DNA of 59,231 nucleotides, taken from assembly GCA_011959805.1 (NCBI GenBank), contig BLMC01000012.1, positions 1-59,231 of the forward strand. The letters run 5' to 3'. This document shows positions 1 to 7,726 of the stretch, in pieces. Each line of letters starts with the position of its first letter. The stretch's first letter is position 1. The position numbers and the translations under genes are program-made. The notes under the pieces were generated by a model. It saw only the letters and a list, made by a program, of their open reading frames with translations, was not told where the DNA came from and made no database searches. The DNA is from Lachnospiraceae bacterium. Its GTDB lineage: Bacteria; Bacillota; Clostridia; Lachnospirales; Lachnospiraceae.

Positions 1-557
1 CTTTCATCTCCTTTGCTCTTTCATTTGATAGTATAGGTTGTTCAACTTTTTCTGTTCACATTTATATACTAACACCACTTTCCCACATCCTGCAAATAGT
101 GTTGCCCACAGCTCCATAAGACGGGGAGTTATACACTGCCCACAATGCCGAAGGCGACTGAATCCTCTTTCCTTCTTTCCATAATTAGGAAAATTATTGT
201 TAAAATATTATTATTAAAAGAAAGTATTTTGTCTTTCATAACATTTATTTATAAGGCTATCTTTATACTTTTTGTCATATTTCTACTTGACAAGTCCTTT
301 TAGAAGTTGAATTCCTTTGCTGGTGATAGTGGTAACTCTATTTATTGGCTACACACTGTTTCGCCTGTTCCAATACCTGCAATGCTTTTTCTAAATTTCT
401 GCTTGCTTCGTTTTTGTTCTCAATCATTTCTGATACCTCATTCTTTCTGTGCTGTGTTGGCAGTTTCTGAAAATAAAAAAGGTAGCTGATTTTCTGTTAA
501 GATAATCGCTACCAAATAGTAAACAATATTCAATTTTTTCTGATTCGTTGGAACTAC

Positions 558-812
558 TTAATCTTCAATACCTTCTTCAACCTTATCAAGAATATATGAT
601 GTAAATTTACCCTCCACACTATCACTCGGAAAATCTTCTTCCAGTTCTTTCCGTTCCTCCTCAAAATTTTGTCGTATTTCTTCTTGTTCTTCGGGCGTCA
701 TGTCGTCCCAATTCTTGTTATTAACATAAACACAACCACTCATTGTTATAGCAATCATGATAAACAAAAGAATAATGAAAAACAACTTTGAAATCCTTCC
801 CGTTCGCTCCAT
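558..812 (-). CDS. Small putative lipoprotein
   Basis: An 84-residue protein with a basic N terminus, a hydrophobic segment (about residues 9-26) and a lipobox-like M-S-G-C, so probably exported and lipid-anchored at Cys27. The rest is acidic and likely helical. An AGGAGG site lies just upstream of the ATG, and the gene starts 11 bp after the XRE regulator gene, so the two are probably co-transcribed. The family is not recognised. A role as a partner of the membrane-bound regulator is only a guess from the neighbourhood. Confidence 0.6.
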   Translation of the reverse strand: MERTGRISKLFFIILLFIMIAITMSGCVYVNNKNWDDMTPEEQEEIRQNFEEERKELEEDFPSDSVEGKFTSYILDKVEEGIED

Positions 813-823
813 AATTTTTCCTC

Positions 824-1168
824 CTAAATTCCTAATCGTGAAAGCAATCCTAACGCAGTAATAAATAGCACTGTAATTATTGCTGTTGCCGCTATTATAG
901 CAATTATACCTATTGCTTTTTTGTATTCGTGGCTCAATTCCTTCTTTTCTGGCGCTGGAACAGATATTTTTTCAGTACCTAACAGAATATAATCTGCACT
1001 TACATGGTAAATTTCTGTTAGTTTAATGATATTGTCAATTTCTGGCTTTCCTTGTCCACTTTCCCATTTGGAAATTGCTTGCCTGGAAAGTCCTAACATC
1101 TCGGCAACTTGCTCCTGTGAATAGCCTTCTTTTTTACGCAGCTCTTGAAGCCTTTCCGATATGTTCAT
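824..1168 (-). CDS. XRE-family regulator with C-terminal membrane segment
   Basis: An HTH_3/XRE DNA-binding domain fills about the first 65 residues (motif SQEQVAEMLGLSRQAISKWE). A linker and one hydrophobic segment near the C terminus (IGIIAIIAATAIITVLF) follow. This HTH-plus-transmembrane design is common in Firmicutes regulators that sense or act at the membrane. I chose the start at 1168 because GGAGGTG sits 8 bp upstream and the HTH begins at the usual distance. An alternative start at 1207 also has a good AGGAGG site and would add 13 residues. It is followed closely by the small lipoprotein gene. Confidence 0.75.
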   Translation of the reverse strand: MNISERLQELRKKEGYSQEQVAEMLGLSRQAISKWESGQGKPEIDNIIKLTEIYHVSADYILLGTEKISVPAPEKKELSHEYKKAIGIIAIIAATAIITVLFITALGLLSRLGI

Positions 1169-1423
1169 GTTCATCACCTCCGTTTCTATATTTTCCATTA
1201 TGTCCATGTTAATTACCTCCTTGTGGACATAATAGAATAATTTGTGAGTTGCATACTACCAACAGCTATTTAATTGGTGTCAACTAATCGTTGCAGTTAC
1301 GAAAATTTGCGTTGCATTAGGATTTTGGAGTGAATTTGCTTGATTATAGCATAATTCTGTCTGAATTTATATAACAAATATGTAAATAAAAAATCTGTGA
1401 AAACACAACGCAAAAACTCAAAT

Positions 1424-1615
1424 TTATTTTAAATTGTTCTGTTTAATCATCATCTGCCTTGCCCATACTCTCTGCTCGGTGCTGATCGCCCTCGGCTTAT
1501 ACTTGCATGTATCGAAGAAATCCGCAACAAGTGTGTTAGGTTTCCGCATGACCGTTTTATCCCTTTTTTCCTTATAATAATCCAGAAAAACTCTTGCAGA
1601 TAAGACCGTTTTCAT
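1424..1615 (-). pseudogene. Unrecognised ORF fragment
   Basis: A basic 63-71-residue reading frame with no recognised domain. Its upstream edge runs into the T-tract of a strong terminator (1646-1668), and neither candidate ATG (1639 or 1615) has a ribosome-binding site. It is probably the C-terminal remnant of a lost element gene. It may also be a chance ORF. Confidence 0.3.
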
Positions 1616-1632
1616 GTAAGATAATTTACAAA

Positions 1633-1670
1633 TCTGCAAAAAAATAGGAGTGCCGAAGCACCCCCATTCC
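1633..1670 (-). terminator. Rho-independent terminator
   Basis: Read on the minus strand, GGGTGC, a TTCG tetraloop and GCACTCC are followed by TATTTTTTT. It is well placed to end the transcript of the small holin-like peptide upstream on the same strand. Confidence 0.8.
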
Positions 1671-1795
1671 CTAAACCCTCTTGCAAAATTCGCAGTGTTG
1701 ATTTATAATCATCTTAGAAGCCGAAGGATTCAAGCACGTCCGACGATTGTTCAATCGGAAACGAGTAATCAAATTTAGAAAAACAAACGGATCAC

Positions 1796-1832
1796 TGGCT
1801 ATTCTCTATTCGCAGTAGAGGATAGCCTTTTC
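1796..1832. terminator. Strong hairpin 3' of holin-like peptide gene
   Basis: An inverted repeat GGCTAT-CTCTA / TAGAG-ATAGCC encloses a 7-nt loop. On the plus strand it is followed by TTTTCC, so it could end a plus-strand antisense transcript; on the minus strand it lies in the toxin mRNA 3' region. Confidence 0.6.
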
Positions 1833-1834
1833 CG

Positions 1835-1918
1835 TTACTTGCGGTTGTGTTTATTGTCTATGTATGTCAAGGCTGCAAAAATCACCAGCACTAACGTAAG
1901 CACTTCTAACGTATTCAT
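1835..1918 (-). CDS. Putative holin-like (type I) toxin, 27 aa
   Basis: A 27-residue peptide with a short N terminus, a hydrophobic core (LEVLTLVLVIFAALTYI) and a polar, basic tail. It has a strong AGGAGG site 7-8 bp before the ATG and a TATAAT box about 95 bp upstream (near 2000). This size and pattern match the small membrane toxins annotated as putative holin-like toxins (Hol-Tox family) in Firmicutes mobile elements, normally silenced by an overlapping antisense RNA. A strong hairpin lies just downstream (1796-1826). The toxin call rests on pattern only; no antisense promoter was identified with confidence. Confidence 0.65.
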   Translation of the reverse strand: MNTLEVLTLVLVIFAALTYIDNKHNRK

Positions 1919-2035
1919 ACCGACCTCCTTTCCGTTTCCAGAAAGGACAACCGCAGACTATCCCTACTCGTTCTAATCTGACTAAAAGAATTATAGCACG
2001 TTATGTCGAATAATGCTATAAAAGATTTGCGTTAA

Positions 2036-2239
2036 TCATTCCGCCGCTTCCAATACCACCTCTGCAAATTCCGCATCGCTTATATTTTCCAGTTTCCCCA
2101 AGACCTGTCCGGCAAGTTCCACCATGTCGCTGTCCTGTATGTGGGGAATTATGTTCTTTATATCGGCAATCATAACCGCCCTGACCTGCCCCTCAAACAC
2201 ACACATGAAATTGATTTCTTCCACTATAAATTTATCCAT
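2036..2239 (-). CDS. Small conserved-looking element protein, unknown
   Basis: A 67-residue acidic protein with no recognised domain. It overlaps the end of the upstream DUF6017 remnant and has a GAGGGAG site, so it was probably translated as the last gene of the former replication operon. The chosen start is the second of two adjacent ATGs, nearest the Shine-Dalgarno. It may still be intact although its upstream neighbours are broken. Confidence 0.45.
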   Translation of the reverse strand: MDKFIVEEINFMCVFEGQVRAVMIADIKNIIPHIQDSDMVELAGQVLGKLENISDAEFAEVVLEAAE

Positions 2240-2834
2240 CACTTATATCTCCCTCATAAGGGTAATCCTCCCCATTCACCTTTACCGTCCTACGCTTTAC
2301 ACATACAATCTCGCATATCACTTCATACAGTTCCTCATACAGACCTTTTTCACTCCAATCGCCATATTTCATGTGATGCTCATACTCAATATTTTTCTTA
2401 ATGATTTCCATGTAGGCGCTGGCTTCATCCATCACATCAATCATACCATTATCCGAATTGCCCGGTTCCTGTTTTTCTGCTTCACTGATTGATAGGATTG
2501 GTATAACTCAGATCAGTATAATTAGTATTGTTATAATTAGGGTTTGATTTTTGAACTTCCAGAGGTTCGTTTTCTGAACTTCCGGAAGTCTGATTTTTGA
2601 AACTCTTGAAGTCTGGCTTTTAAATTTCCAGAAGTTCAATTTCTGAACTTCTGGAATCCTGATTTTTATACTTCCTGAAGTCTGGTTTTTGAACTTCTGT
2701 GGAAACATTGGTGTCGGCGGGTTCTCCTGCTGTGTTTTTCTCACCTGTCGGTGGCTCTGTAAGGACAAAATTCTTGACATAGATGATGTCCGGCTTTCCC
2801 AAACCCTGCCTTTTCTTCTCAATCAGACCAATCC
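2232..2834 (-). pseudogene. Remnant of RepA_N/DUF6017 replication initiator
   Basis: The frame beginning near 2834 reads GIGLIEKKRQGLGKPDII, then YVKNF. This is the mid-region of the replication initiators found in such elements, downstream of their winged-helix domain. A 24-bp, 8-codon repeat tract (EVQK-type, 2545-2700) follows, then TNYTDLSYTNPINQ and a stop. The last part (2232-2444) resumes in another frame with the DUF6017 signature (YMEIIKKNIEYEH..., VKVNGEDYPYE) seen intact in E4 (39682-40710). The N-terminal domain is missing and the frame is interrupted, so it cannot make a working initiator. Confidence 0.7.
2545..2700 (-). repeat. 24-bp tandem repeat inside rep remnant
   Basis: About six imperfect copies of a 24-bp unit built around GAACTTCCGGAAGTCTG (plus strand). 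Each encodes an 8-residue EVQK-type unit. Linker repeats of this kind occur between the winged-helix and DUF6017 parts of RepA_N-type proteins. Confidence 0.65.
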
Positions 2835-3194
2835 CTTTTTGCTGTCAAGTGGACCTATGTCAATACTTTCATCAATTACCAACACCCGATTACAGTCTGC
2901 TCCTGCTTCTAACAATCGGGGTTTTATGGTATCTTCCAAACTGTCCTCTGCGTTCTGATAAATTACATTGACCGGCTCTCTGCTCTCTGCTGTTTCCTCA
3001 CAGAGAAGTGCTTCGCCTTTTGTGAGAAGTGCCGCAAGGTGCAAAATAAAAGTGGTCTTTCCCTCTCCCGGATCGCCTTGCACAATAGTCAGCTTTCCAA
3101 AAGGAATATAAGGATACCACAGCCAGTTTACTTCTCTCGCTTCTACATCTTCCATGTTGATTAAACGATAATTTTTTTCTCTTTTTTCTTCCAT
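2823..3194 (-). pseudogene. Truncated RepA-like AAA ATPase
   Basis: The first about 118 residues match the intact AAA ATPases of E2 (10224-11201) and E3 (21871-22854): the WLWYPYIPFGKLTIVQ lead-in, Walker A GDPGEGKTT and VIYQNAEDSLEDTIKPRL. The frame then runs into the middle of the former replication initiator and stops at 123 residues, against about 325 for the intact versions. The Walker B region (LILDPIQ) and the C-terminal winged helix are gone. GGAGG precedes the ATG. The fusion point is near 2835. Confidence 0.8.
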
Positions 3195-3300
3195 TTGCGT
3201 CCTCCACTAAAATAATTTAACAATACAGCTGTTATTATAGCTATATTGTTATGAGCAAGTAGCAAAGCGGATTGCGAATGTCTGCTTGACTTGAGTTTCA

Positions 3301-3352
3301 GCAGAGCCTTTGTTATACTATATTTGCGAGATATAAATACAACAGGCTCTGC
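3301..3352. promoter_or_regulatory. Inverted repeat between integrase and rep operon (E1)
   Basis: GCAGAGCC (3301-3308) pairs with GGCTCTGC (3345-3352). On the minus strand a conserved AGTATAAC, a likely -10 box, lies inside it. The same arrangement occurs at the equivalent place in E2, E3 and E4, with different arm sequences. Confidence 0.55.
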
Positions 3353-3373
3353 CTTTGTAGTGAAATGTCCTTG

Positions 3374-4453
3374 TCAATCGACAGGGGCGTTTTCATTTCT
3401 TGCGGCGTTTAACATATCTGCCACTTTCTTTTGCTGATTAGGATATACATACCCGTAAGTATTCAGCGTGATTTTAATATCCCTATGCCCTAACCGTTCT
3501 TTAATAATCAAAGGCTGTACACCTTGATTGATAAGATATGCTACATGGCTATGACGTAAATCATGTACCCTAATTTGCTTTACACCCGATTTCACACACG
3601 CACGTTTCAGCTTGTGCTGTACCGCTTCTGCTACAATCGGGAACAGTCTTTCATTATCCGGCAGACCATAACAACGGTTCACATACATTTCAATCTCTTT
3701 CGTTAAAAATTGAGGAATGTCAATTACTCTAACCGACTGTTCCGTTTTCGGCGTTGTAATAATATCCCTACGCTCCGTTCTGCAATAAGCATTAGTGATA
3801 CTGATTTGATTGTTTTGAAAATCAGCATCTTCCTTTGTCAGTGCCAACATTTCCCCCTCTCTGCAACCCGTCCAAAAGAGAATTTCAAATATTACATAAT
3901 ACTTGCTTTCCCGGTCAATGCCGCTGATGAAACAATCGTATTCGTCTTTCGTCCAAAAGTTCAGCTTGTCAGCGTCAGACTTTCCCATTTTCTTAACCTT
4001 TTTACATGGGTTATTATTGAGATTGTAAATGTTACTTGCATGAGTAAATAATGCGGTAATCTGATTTTGCACCATGCGTAAATAAGTCTGCGAATACCCT
4101 TTTGCTCTGATAGCGTTCTGCCACTGGATAATATCAGAGGGGCTTATTTCGTTCATTTGCTTATTCTCAAAATACGGTAATACATGGGCTTCTATCATGT
4201 AACGCTTATTTTTTATCGTGCGTTCCTTTAGTTCTCCTGCTTTATCCCGGAAATACACATCAACAAATGCGCCTAACATCATATCCATATTGGCAGATGT
4301 ACTTTTCAGAAATTCTCTTTCCCACTCCAACGCTTCTTTTTTCGTGGCAAAACCACGGCTTCTTTTTGTGCTTCTTTTCCCCTTTCCAATTTTCGTAATA
4401 GCATTGAGCAGTCCATTTTCCGGTCTTTTCATCTCTTGAAGCAGAAATTCCTT
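3374..4453 (-). pseudogene. int: Tyrosine integrase of E1, N terminus frameshifted
   Basis: The catalytic domain is complete: the Arg of TGCREGE, HDLRHSH, LGHRD and the NTYGY tyrosine. The core-binding domain (FVDVYFRDK... to NNNPCKKV) is also present. The open frame from the ATG at 4432 begins with an aberrant MKRPENGLLNAITK. One frame over, the expected arm-binding domain is found (EKTGKWTAQCYYENWKGE, then KKHKKK). The two frames switch near 4353-4365. The correct frame has no ATG: ATT at about 4453, 7 bp after AAGGGGG, stands where the start should be. It is therefore probably inactive. It would have inserted E1 at the tuf 3' end. Confidence 0.8.
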
Positions 4454-4462
4454 ATCCCCCTT

Positions 4463-4660
4463 TCATGCGGTTTGATTCGGCTGATTGTAACCGTAAAACT
4501 TTGTTTCCCAAAATGCTTTTGGCACTTTCCCGGCTATTACAAGATAACCAGCCTTTTTCAATTCTCCATTAAGTTCTCTTATCAACTTGTAAACATGACC
4601 TTTAGATACTCCTAATTTCTTTGCTACATCTTCCGCTGTCATCATGTGGTTTTCTTTCAA
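4463..4660 (-). CDS. xis: Excisionase-like helix-turn-helix protein (E1)
   Basis: A 65-residue protein with an HTH (TAEDVAKKLGVSKGHVYKLIREL) and a C-terminal FWETKFYGY shared by the equivalent proteins of E2-E4. Small proteins of this kind upstream of tyrosine integrases act as recombination directionality factors that bind and bend att DNA. I chose the TTG start at 4660: GAGAGGG lies upstream, and the first residues then align with the E3 and E4 copies. It is transcribed with the integrase from the operator region to the right. Confidence 0.75.
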   Translation of the reverse strand: MKENHMMTAEDVAKKLGVSKGHVYKLIRELNGELKKAGYLVIAGKVPKAFWETKFYGYNQPNQTA

Positions 4661-4824
4661 TAAATTTCCCTCTCTTTCATTTCTTGTATTGTTACAAGTT
4701 TTCTTGTAATTCAAATATATTACATTATTTCTAGTTTGTTAGTATGTGTTATTAGATTTCTTGTAATATATACATTGATTTTTGTATCTACATATGTTAC
4801 ATTATTCTAAAAGGAGGTTGTGAA
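4661..4824. promoter_or_regulatory. Divergent operator region of E1
   Basis: This AT-rich gap between xis (-) and the repressor (+) contains repeated TTACATTATT and CTTGTAAT motifs in both orientations (GTTACAAG...CTTGTAAT near 4690-4712, then about 4727-4737, 4761-4770 and 4796-4805). They are plausible operators for the adjacent XRE repressor, controlling xis/int. Confidence 0.5.
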
Positions 4825-5334
4825 ATGAGATTAGGCGAATATTTTGAGGTTGGAAAACGAATGAAACAAACCCGAACTAACGCAGGAATTAACCAACGTG
4901 ATATGTCTTCAAGACTTTCTTTGACCAATTCCTCATATTCTAATTATGAAAATGGATATAGCGAACCGCCAGTCGAAACAATATTAAAATTTTGTGATAT
5001 ACTTGGAATTACTTTAAATGATTTACTTGAAATAAAGATTACTTCAAACAAATCTGCTACTGTAAATACTTTTGCTGATTTTTTTTCTATTCTGATAGAT
5101 TTAGACCGTAGGGGATTGCAAATAAAAGGAAACACTACCTATTCACAAAAAGATAATCAACTAACTGCTCATTTGACATTAGATATACCCAATGCACAGA
5201 TTGCAACCTTTATTCCCGACTGGAACAAAGTAAATCAAGCATTAATTTCCGGTAAAATGGACAAAGAAGAATATGATATGTGGCTAGAAGATACTTTGAA
5301 ATTATTTAATGTGCCAATTGACGAATACATCTGA
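4825..5334 (+). CDS. XRE-family repressor (E1)
   Basis: A 169-residue protein. Residues 10-65 form an XRE HTH (GINQRDMSSRLSLTNSSYSNYE). The rest is a helical domain shared with the E3 repressor (24398-24898): both have SYSNYENGYSEPP- or TYSNYENGYSEPP-type motifs and an acidic EYDMWLEDTL-like tail. It is divergent from xis/int and probably keeps the element silent by binding the repeats in 4661-4824. AAAGGAGG precedes the ATG. E2 and E4 use a different repressor subfamily. Confidence 0.75.
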   Translation: MRLGEYFEVGKRMKQTRTNAGINQRDMSSRLSLTNSSYSNYENGYSEPPVETILKFCDILGITLNDLLEIKITSNKSATVNTFADFFSILIDLDRRGLQIKGNTTYSQKDNQLTAHLTLDIPNAQIATFIPDWNKVNQALISGKMDKEEYDMWLEDTLKLFNVPIDEYI

Positions 5335-5387
5335 TTGATATACACTCAATCTAATATTCTTTTGCTAAAAATACAAAGGAGATTTAC

Positions 5388-6026
5388 ATGAATATTGACC
5401 TTACGAAAACCCAACAGTATCTTGAATGGCTCAAAAACAAACTATACCTAAACGCTATTGCTCCGTCTGCTAAAAATCGTATTATATATAGAGGACAAGT
5501 ATACCGTTGCAACTTAGGCGTTGGCATTGGTAGCGAAGAATGCAAAGAACGACCATGTGTAGTTCTCCAGTATAATTCAGCTAACAGAACATCACCCAAT
5601 ACACTGGTTGCACCTATATCGCGTACCACCTCTACACTTCCTATTGTTGTACCGATTGCGGAGAAAAAAGATTTCTTCGGCAAACTCATACTTGATGGAA
5701 AGGTTCTTCTAGGAAATATTACCTGCGTAAGCAAAGCAAGACTTAGCGATTATATTACCGACCTTTCTGCTGATGAAATGAAAGCTGTTGACAAAGCTAT
5801 TTCTTTAGCACTTGGCATAAATCACCATTATCAGACATTGCAAAATATGTATGACGATAAACTACAATACATTGAAAAGCTGAAAAACAATCGCACCTTA
5901 CTACAAACCGATTTGGATTCAAAGCAACAACAACTTGATAAATTCCAAGAATTGCTTGATACCTACCATTTTTCAGATATTCAAAATTTAGCAGATTTTT
6001 TAGAAAAATCTCAAAAAGAAATGTAG
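5388..6026 (+). CDS. PemK/MazF-like toxin with C-terminal coiled coil
   Basis: A 212-residue protein. Residues about 33-130 have PemK/MazF features: YRGQVYRCNLG, the ERPCVVLQ strand, LVAPIS and a SKARL-type strand. Enzymes of this fold cut single-stranded RNA. The C-terminal third (about 150-205) is a predicted coiled coil, unusual for a simple MazF. AAGGAG precedes the ATG. No protein antitoxin gene is adjacent. Instead, 40 bp downstream comes a series of hairpins with an invariant ACGAGCG loop (6067-6247) and a terminator. This suggests an RNA partner or RNA-based control, which is inference. Confidence 0.7.
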   Translation: MNIDLTKTQQYLEWLKNKLYLNAIAPSAKNRIIYRGQVYRCNLGVGIGSEECKERPCVVLQYNSANRTSPNTLVAPISRTTSTLPIVVPIAEKKDFFGKLILDGKVLLGNITCVSKARLSDYITDLSADEMKAVDKAISLALGINHHYQTLQNMYDDKLQYIEKLKNNRTLLQTDLDSKQQQLDKFQELLDTYHFSDIQNLADFLEKSQKEM

Positions 6027-6066
6027 ACAAATTTGGATTTTCATGCTAGTATACGGGTACAAGAAA

Positions 6067-6247
6067 AGTGTTCACGAGCGGAACGCTAATATAATATTTC
6101 AAACAAGGGGACTACGAGCGAGTTCCCTTTATTTTTATCTATACATAATTTTTCTTCTTCAACATAAAATACTATTACAATTCTTCTTTGGACGTGTGCC
6201 AAAGGATTTATTGTAATCAAACAAAGGGAGTCACGAGCGGACTTCCT
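6067..6247 (+). ncRNA. Hairpin array with invariant ACGAGCG loop (pemK-RNA-like)
   Basis: Three hairpins (6067-6087, 6106-6128, 6225-6247) have unrelated 7-8 bp stems, each including one G-U pair, but the same 7-nt loop ACGAGCG. Changing stems with a constant loop indicate selection on RNA structure. A fourth, longer hairpin (6174-6217) has a related loop, ACGTGTG. The array follows a PemK-like gene on the same strand. I recall an Rfam/Weinberg candidate called the pemK RNA motif found near such genes, and this may be an instance; a covariance-model search would settle it. Confidence 0.7.
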
Positions 6248-6255
6248 ATTTTTAG

Positions 6256-6300
6256 AGCCACAAGCCATGTTCAATGAAATTCCGGCAAGTGGCTTTTCCT
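6256..6300 (+). terminator. Terminator after PemK/hairpin transcript
   Basis: AGCCAC-AA-GCC pairs with GGC-AA-GTGGCT (6284-6294) and is followed by TTTCCTTTT, so it probably ends the plus-strand toxin/RNA transcript. Confidence 0.65.
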
Positions 6301-6330
6301 TTTGTTCGCTATTATTTTTAGACATTAAGA

Positions 6331-6375
6331 AACCGCAACCCCTTGATTTCTCAAAGGATTGCGGTGCTTATTTTT
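6331..6375. terminator. tuf-type terminator beside att copy A
   Basis: ACCGCAA (6332-6338) pairs with TTGCGGT (6359-6365), with an inner CCTTGA/TCAAAGG stem. It occupies the same position, left of the att copy, as the terminators in E2-E4. It would end tuf if this copy were the tuf 3' end. Confidence 0.6.
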
Positions 6376-6398
6376 ACTATTTGGCTCTAATTACAAGA

Positions 6399-6452
6399 TT
6401 ACTCAATGATTGTAGCCACACGACCAGAACCTACTGTACGTCCGCCCTCACG
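6399..6452 (-). repeat. att site A: copy of tuf 3' end
   Basis: On the minus strand it encodes [17 protein letters not shown] plus stop, identical in protein to the EF-Tu C terminus but with several synonymous changes (for example ACA-GTA-GGT for Thr-Val-Gly). It is the junction between E1 and E2. Confidence 0.85.
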
Positions 6453-6556
6453 GTATTTGAATAGCGTTTTTTGTGGTATTTTCTATGCTTTTTATTGCGA
6501 AAAACAGCATAAAATCGTTGTTTTTGTGTGGCGTATTTTTATTTGTCTGATTTCTT

Positions 6557-6573
6557 GGCACCGTTTTGGCACC
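6557..6573 (+). repeat. E2 left arm-type repeats (GGCACC pair)
   Basis: Two GGCACC motifs with an 11-bp period (6557-6562, 6568-6573), in the context TTGGCACCGTTTTGGCACCA. The same motif recurs at the right end of E2. They are likely binding sites for the integrase N-terminal domain. Confidence 0.7.
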
Positions 6574-6603
6574 AAAATGATTTTCTCCTTATCCACCCTT
6601 ATT

Positions 6604-6623
6604 ACATGGTGCTAGCACCATGT
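6604..6623. repeat. 20-bp perfect palindrome, copy 1
   Basis: ACATGGTGCTAGCACCATGT is its own reverse complement and recurs exactly at 19550-19569 in E3. Here it separates the att/arm region from the cargo genes. Function unknown; see findings. Confidence 0.8.
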
Positions 6624-6693
6624 CTAAAACCATCAGTAAGGAACAATTTACATTTGAACCCTTTAACGTCGCATCACAGCAAACAAACAGTTT

Positions 6694-7026
6694 TCATTCT
6701 TTGTTCTGTTCGCCCCAAATACATAACTGGTCTAATATCTGCATAAGTGACCTGCCTTTATCAGTCAAACTATATTCAACTTTAGGCGGTATTTGGGGAT
6801 ATTCATTTCGCAGAATAAGTTTATCCTTTTCTAATTCTTTTAGCGCATTGCTAAGTGTCTTATGAGAAATCGTACTAATATATCTTTTTAATTCATTGTA
6901 ACGGACAATCCCAAATTCCATTAAGCAATATAGAATTATCATTTTATATTTGCCGCTAATCAAAGACAATGTATAGCTAAATCCAGTATCTTCAAAGTTC
7001 GAAGCGTCTATATAATTTTTAATCAT
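6694..7026 (-). CDS. HxlR-family transcriptional regulator
   Basis: A 110-residue winged-helix protein of the HxlR type (ISGKYKMIILYCLMEFGIVRYNELKR, LSNALKELEKDKLILR, YSLTDKGRSLMQIL). Such regulators often sense thiol or redox-active compounds and control a neighbouring oxidoreductase. It is divergent from the flavin reductase gene that starts 104 bp away, its probable target. Typical family length; no defect seen. Confidence 0.85.
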   Translation of the reverse strand: MIKNYIDASNFEDTGFSYTLSLISGKYKMIILYCLMEFGIVRYNELKRYISTISHKTLSNALKELEKDKLILRNEYPQIPPKVEYSLTDKGRSLMQILDQLCIWGEQNKE

Positions 7027-7130
7027 TTTACACTCTCCTTTTTGTTAGTATCTAACATTAAAGTGCGTACTTTATTTTAGTTGTATTTATTGCTATGATG
7101 ATTATATCATAATTTTTGGAGGTGTGCTAT

Positions 7131-7691
7131 ATGAATAAAAAAATCATAATTCTCAACGGAAGCCCACGGGCAAATGGAAACACAAAAAAGTTGATAGAAC
7201 ATTTTACCGCAGGGGCTGAAACAGCAGGAAACGAGGTAATCAGTTTCGATTTGCAAAAAATGAATATTAACGGGTGTCTTGGGTGTTGCAATGGAGGAAA
7301 AAGCCCGGAAAGCCCTTGCGTGCAAAAAGATGATATGCAGCAAATTTATCCTGTGTATCAATCTGCTGATATAATCGTCCTTGCTTCTCCAATGTATTAT
7401 TGGGGAATTAGCGGACAATTAAAATGCGCTTTTGACAGGCTGTTTGCAGTCGCAGAACTGACCCCTAATTACGCCAATCCCAAAAAAGAGTGTATTCTTC
7501 TTATGGCGGCAGAGGGAAATTCGGAAAGCAATTTTGCCCCTGTTAAATCCTTTTACGAAGGGCTTATTTCCCATTTAGGGTGGAAAAATTTAGGAATTGT
7601 ATATGCAGGTGGCAATATGGACATTGGCGATATATTAAACAAACCCGAACAACTTAAACAGGCAGAGGATTTAGGAAAATCATTACAGTAA
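7131..7691 (+). CDS. NAD(P)H-dependent FMN reductase / flavodoxin-like protein
   Basis: A 186-residue flavodoxin-fold protein. The N-terminal ILNGSPRANGNTKKLIEHF is the FMN phosphate-binding loop of the NADPH-dependent FMN reductase (iron-sulfur flavoprotein-like) group. A CLGCCNGG motif and ASPMYYWGISGQLKCAFDR follow, both typical of the family. The start at 7131 follows GGAGGTG at 7 bp. It is paired with the divergent HxlR regulator, a common redox or xenobiotic-response pair. Substrate unknown. Confidence 0.85.
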   Translation: MNKKIIILNGSPRANGNTKKLIEHFTAGAETAGNEVISFDLQKMNINGCLGCCNGGKSPESPCVQKDDMQQIYPVYQSADIIVLASPMYYWGISGQLKCAFDRLFAVAELTPNYANPKKECILLMAAEGNSESNFAPVKSFYEGLISHLGWKNLGIVYAGGNMDIGDILNKPEQLKQAEDLGKSLQ

Positions 7692-7726
7692 ATGGCTTTC
7701 CTAAATACACAAAATATGAACACTAT

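Larger units (their letters stand above)
1..6452. mobile_element. Element E1: decayed integrative element at tuf att site
   Basis: The right end is defined by a copy of the tuf 3' end at 6399-6452. The right-hand module is integrase, excisionase-like protein, XRE repressor, as in the three elements further right. No matching left att is visible, so the left limit is unknown and may lie outside the window. It looks degraded: the integrase has a frameshift near its N terminus and the replication region is a deletion fusion. No relaxase gene is present. Cargo includes a PemK-like toxin with a hairpin array. Genes left of about 2000 are assigned to E1 only by position. Confidence 0.6.

Noticed and set aside
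307..489. A 60-residue plus-strand ORF
   Set aside because: No RBS, low-quality composition and no neighbour support. The stretch 1-557 shows no convincing gene; apart from AT-rich sequence nothing was identified there.
2545..2700. CRISPR-like short repeats
   Set aside because: Units are contiguous 24-bp codon repeats within a replication protein remnant, without spacers. No CRISPR array or cas gene is seen in the window.
6067..6247. ACGAGCG repeats as integrase arm sites of E1
   Set aside because: The other elements' arm sites are paired at 11 bp. Here the motifs are always loops of hairpins with varying stems, which points to RNA.
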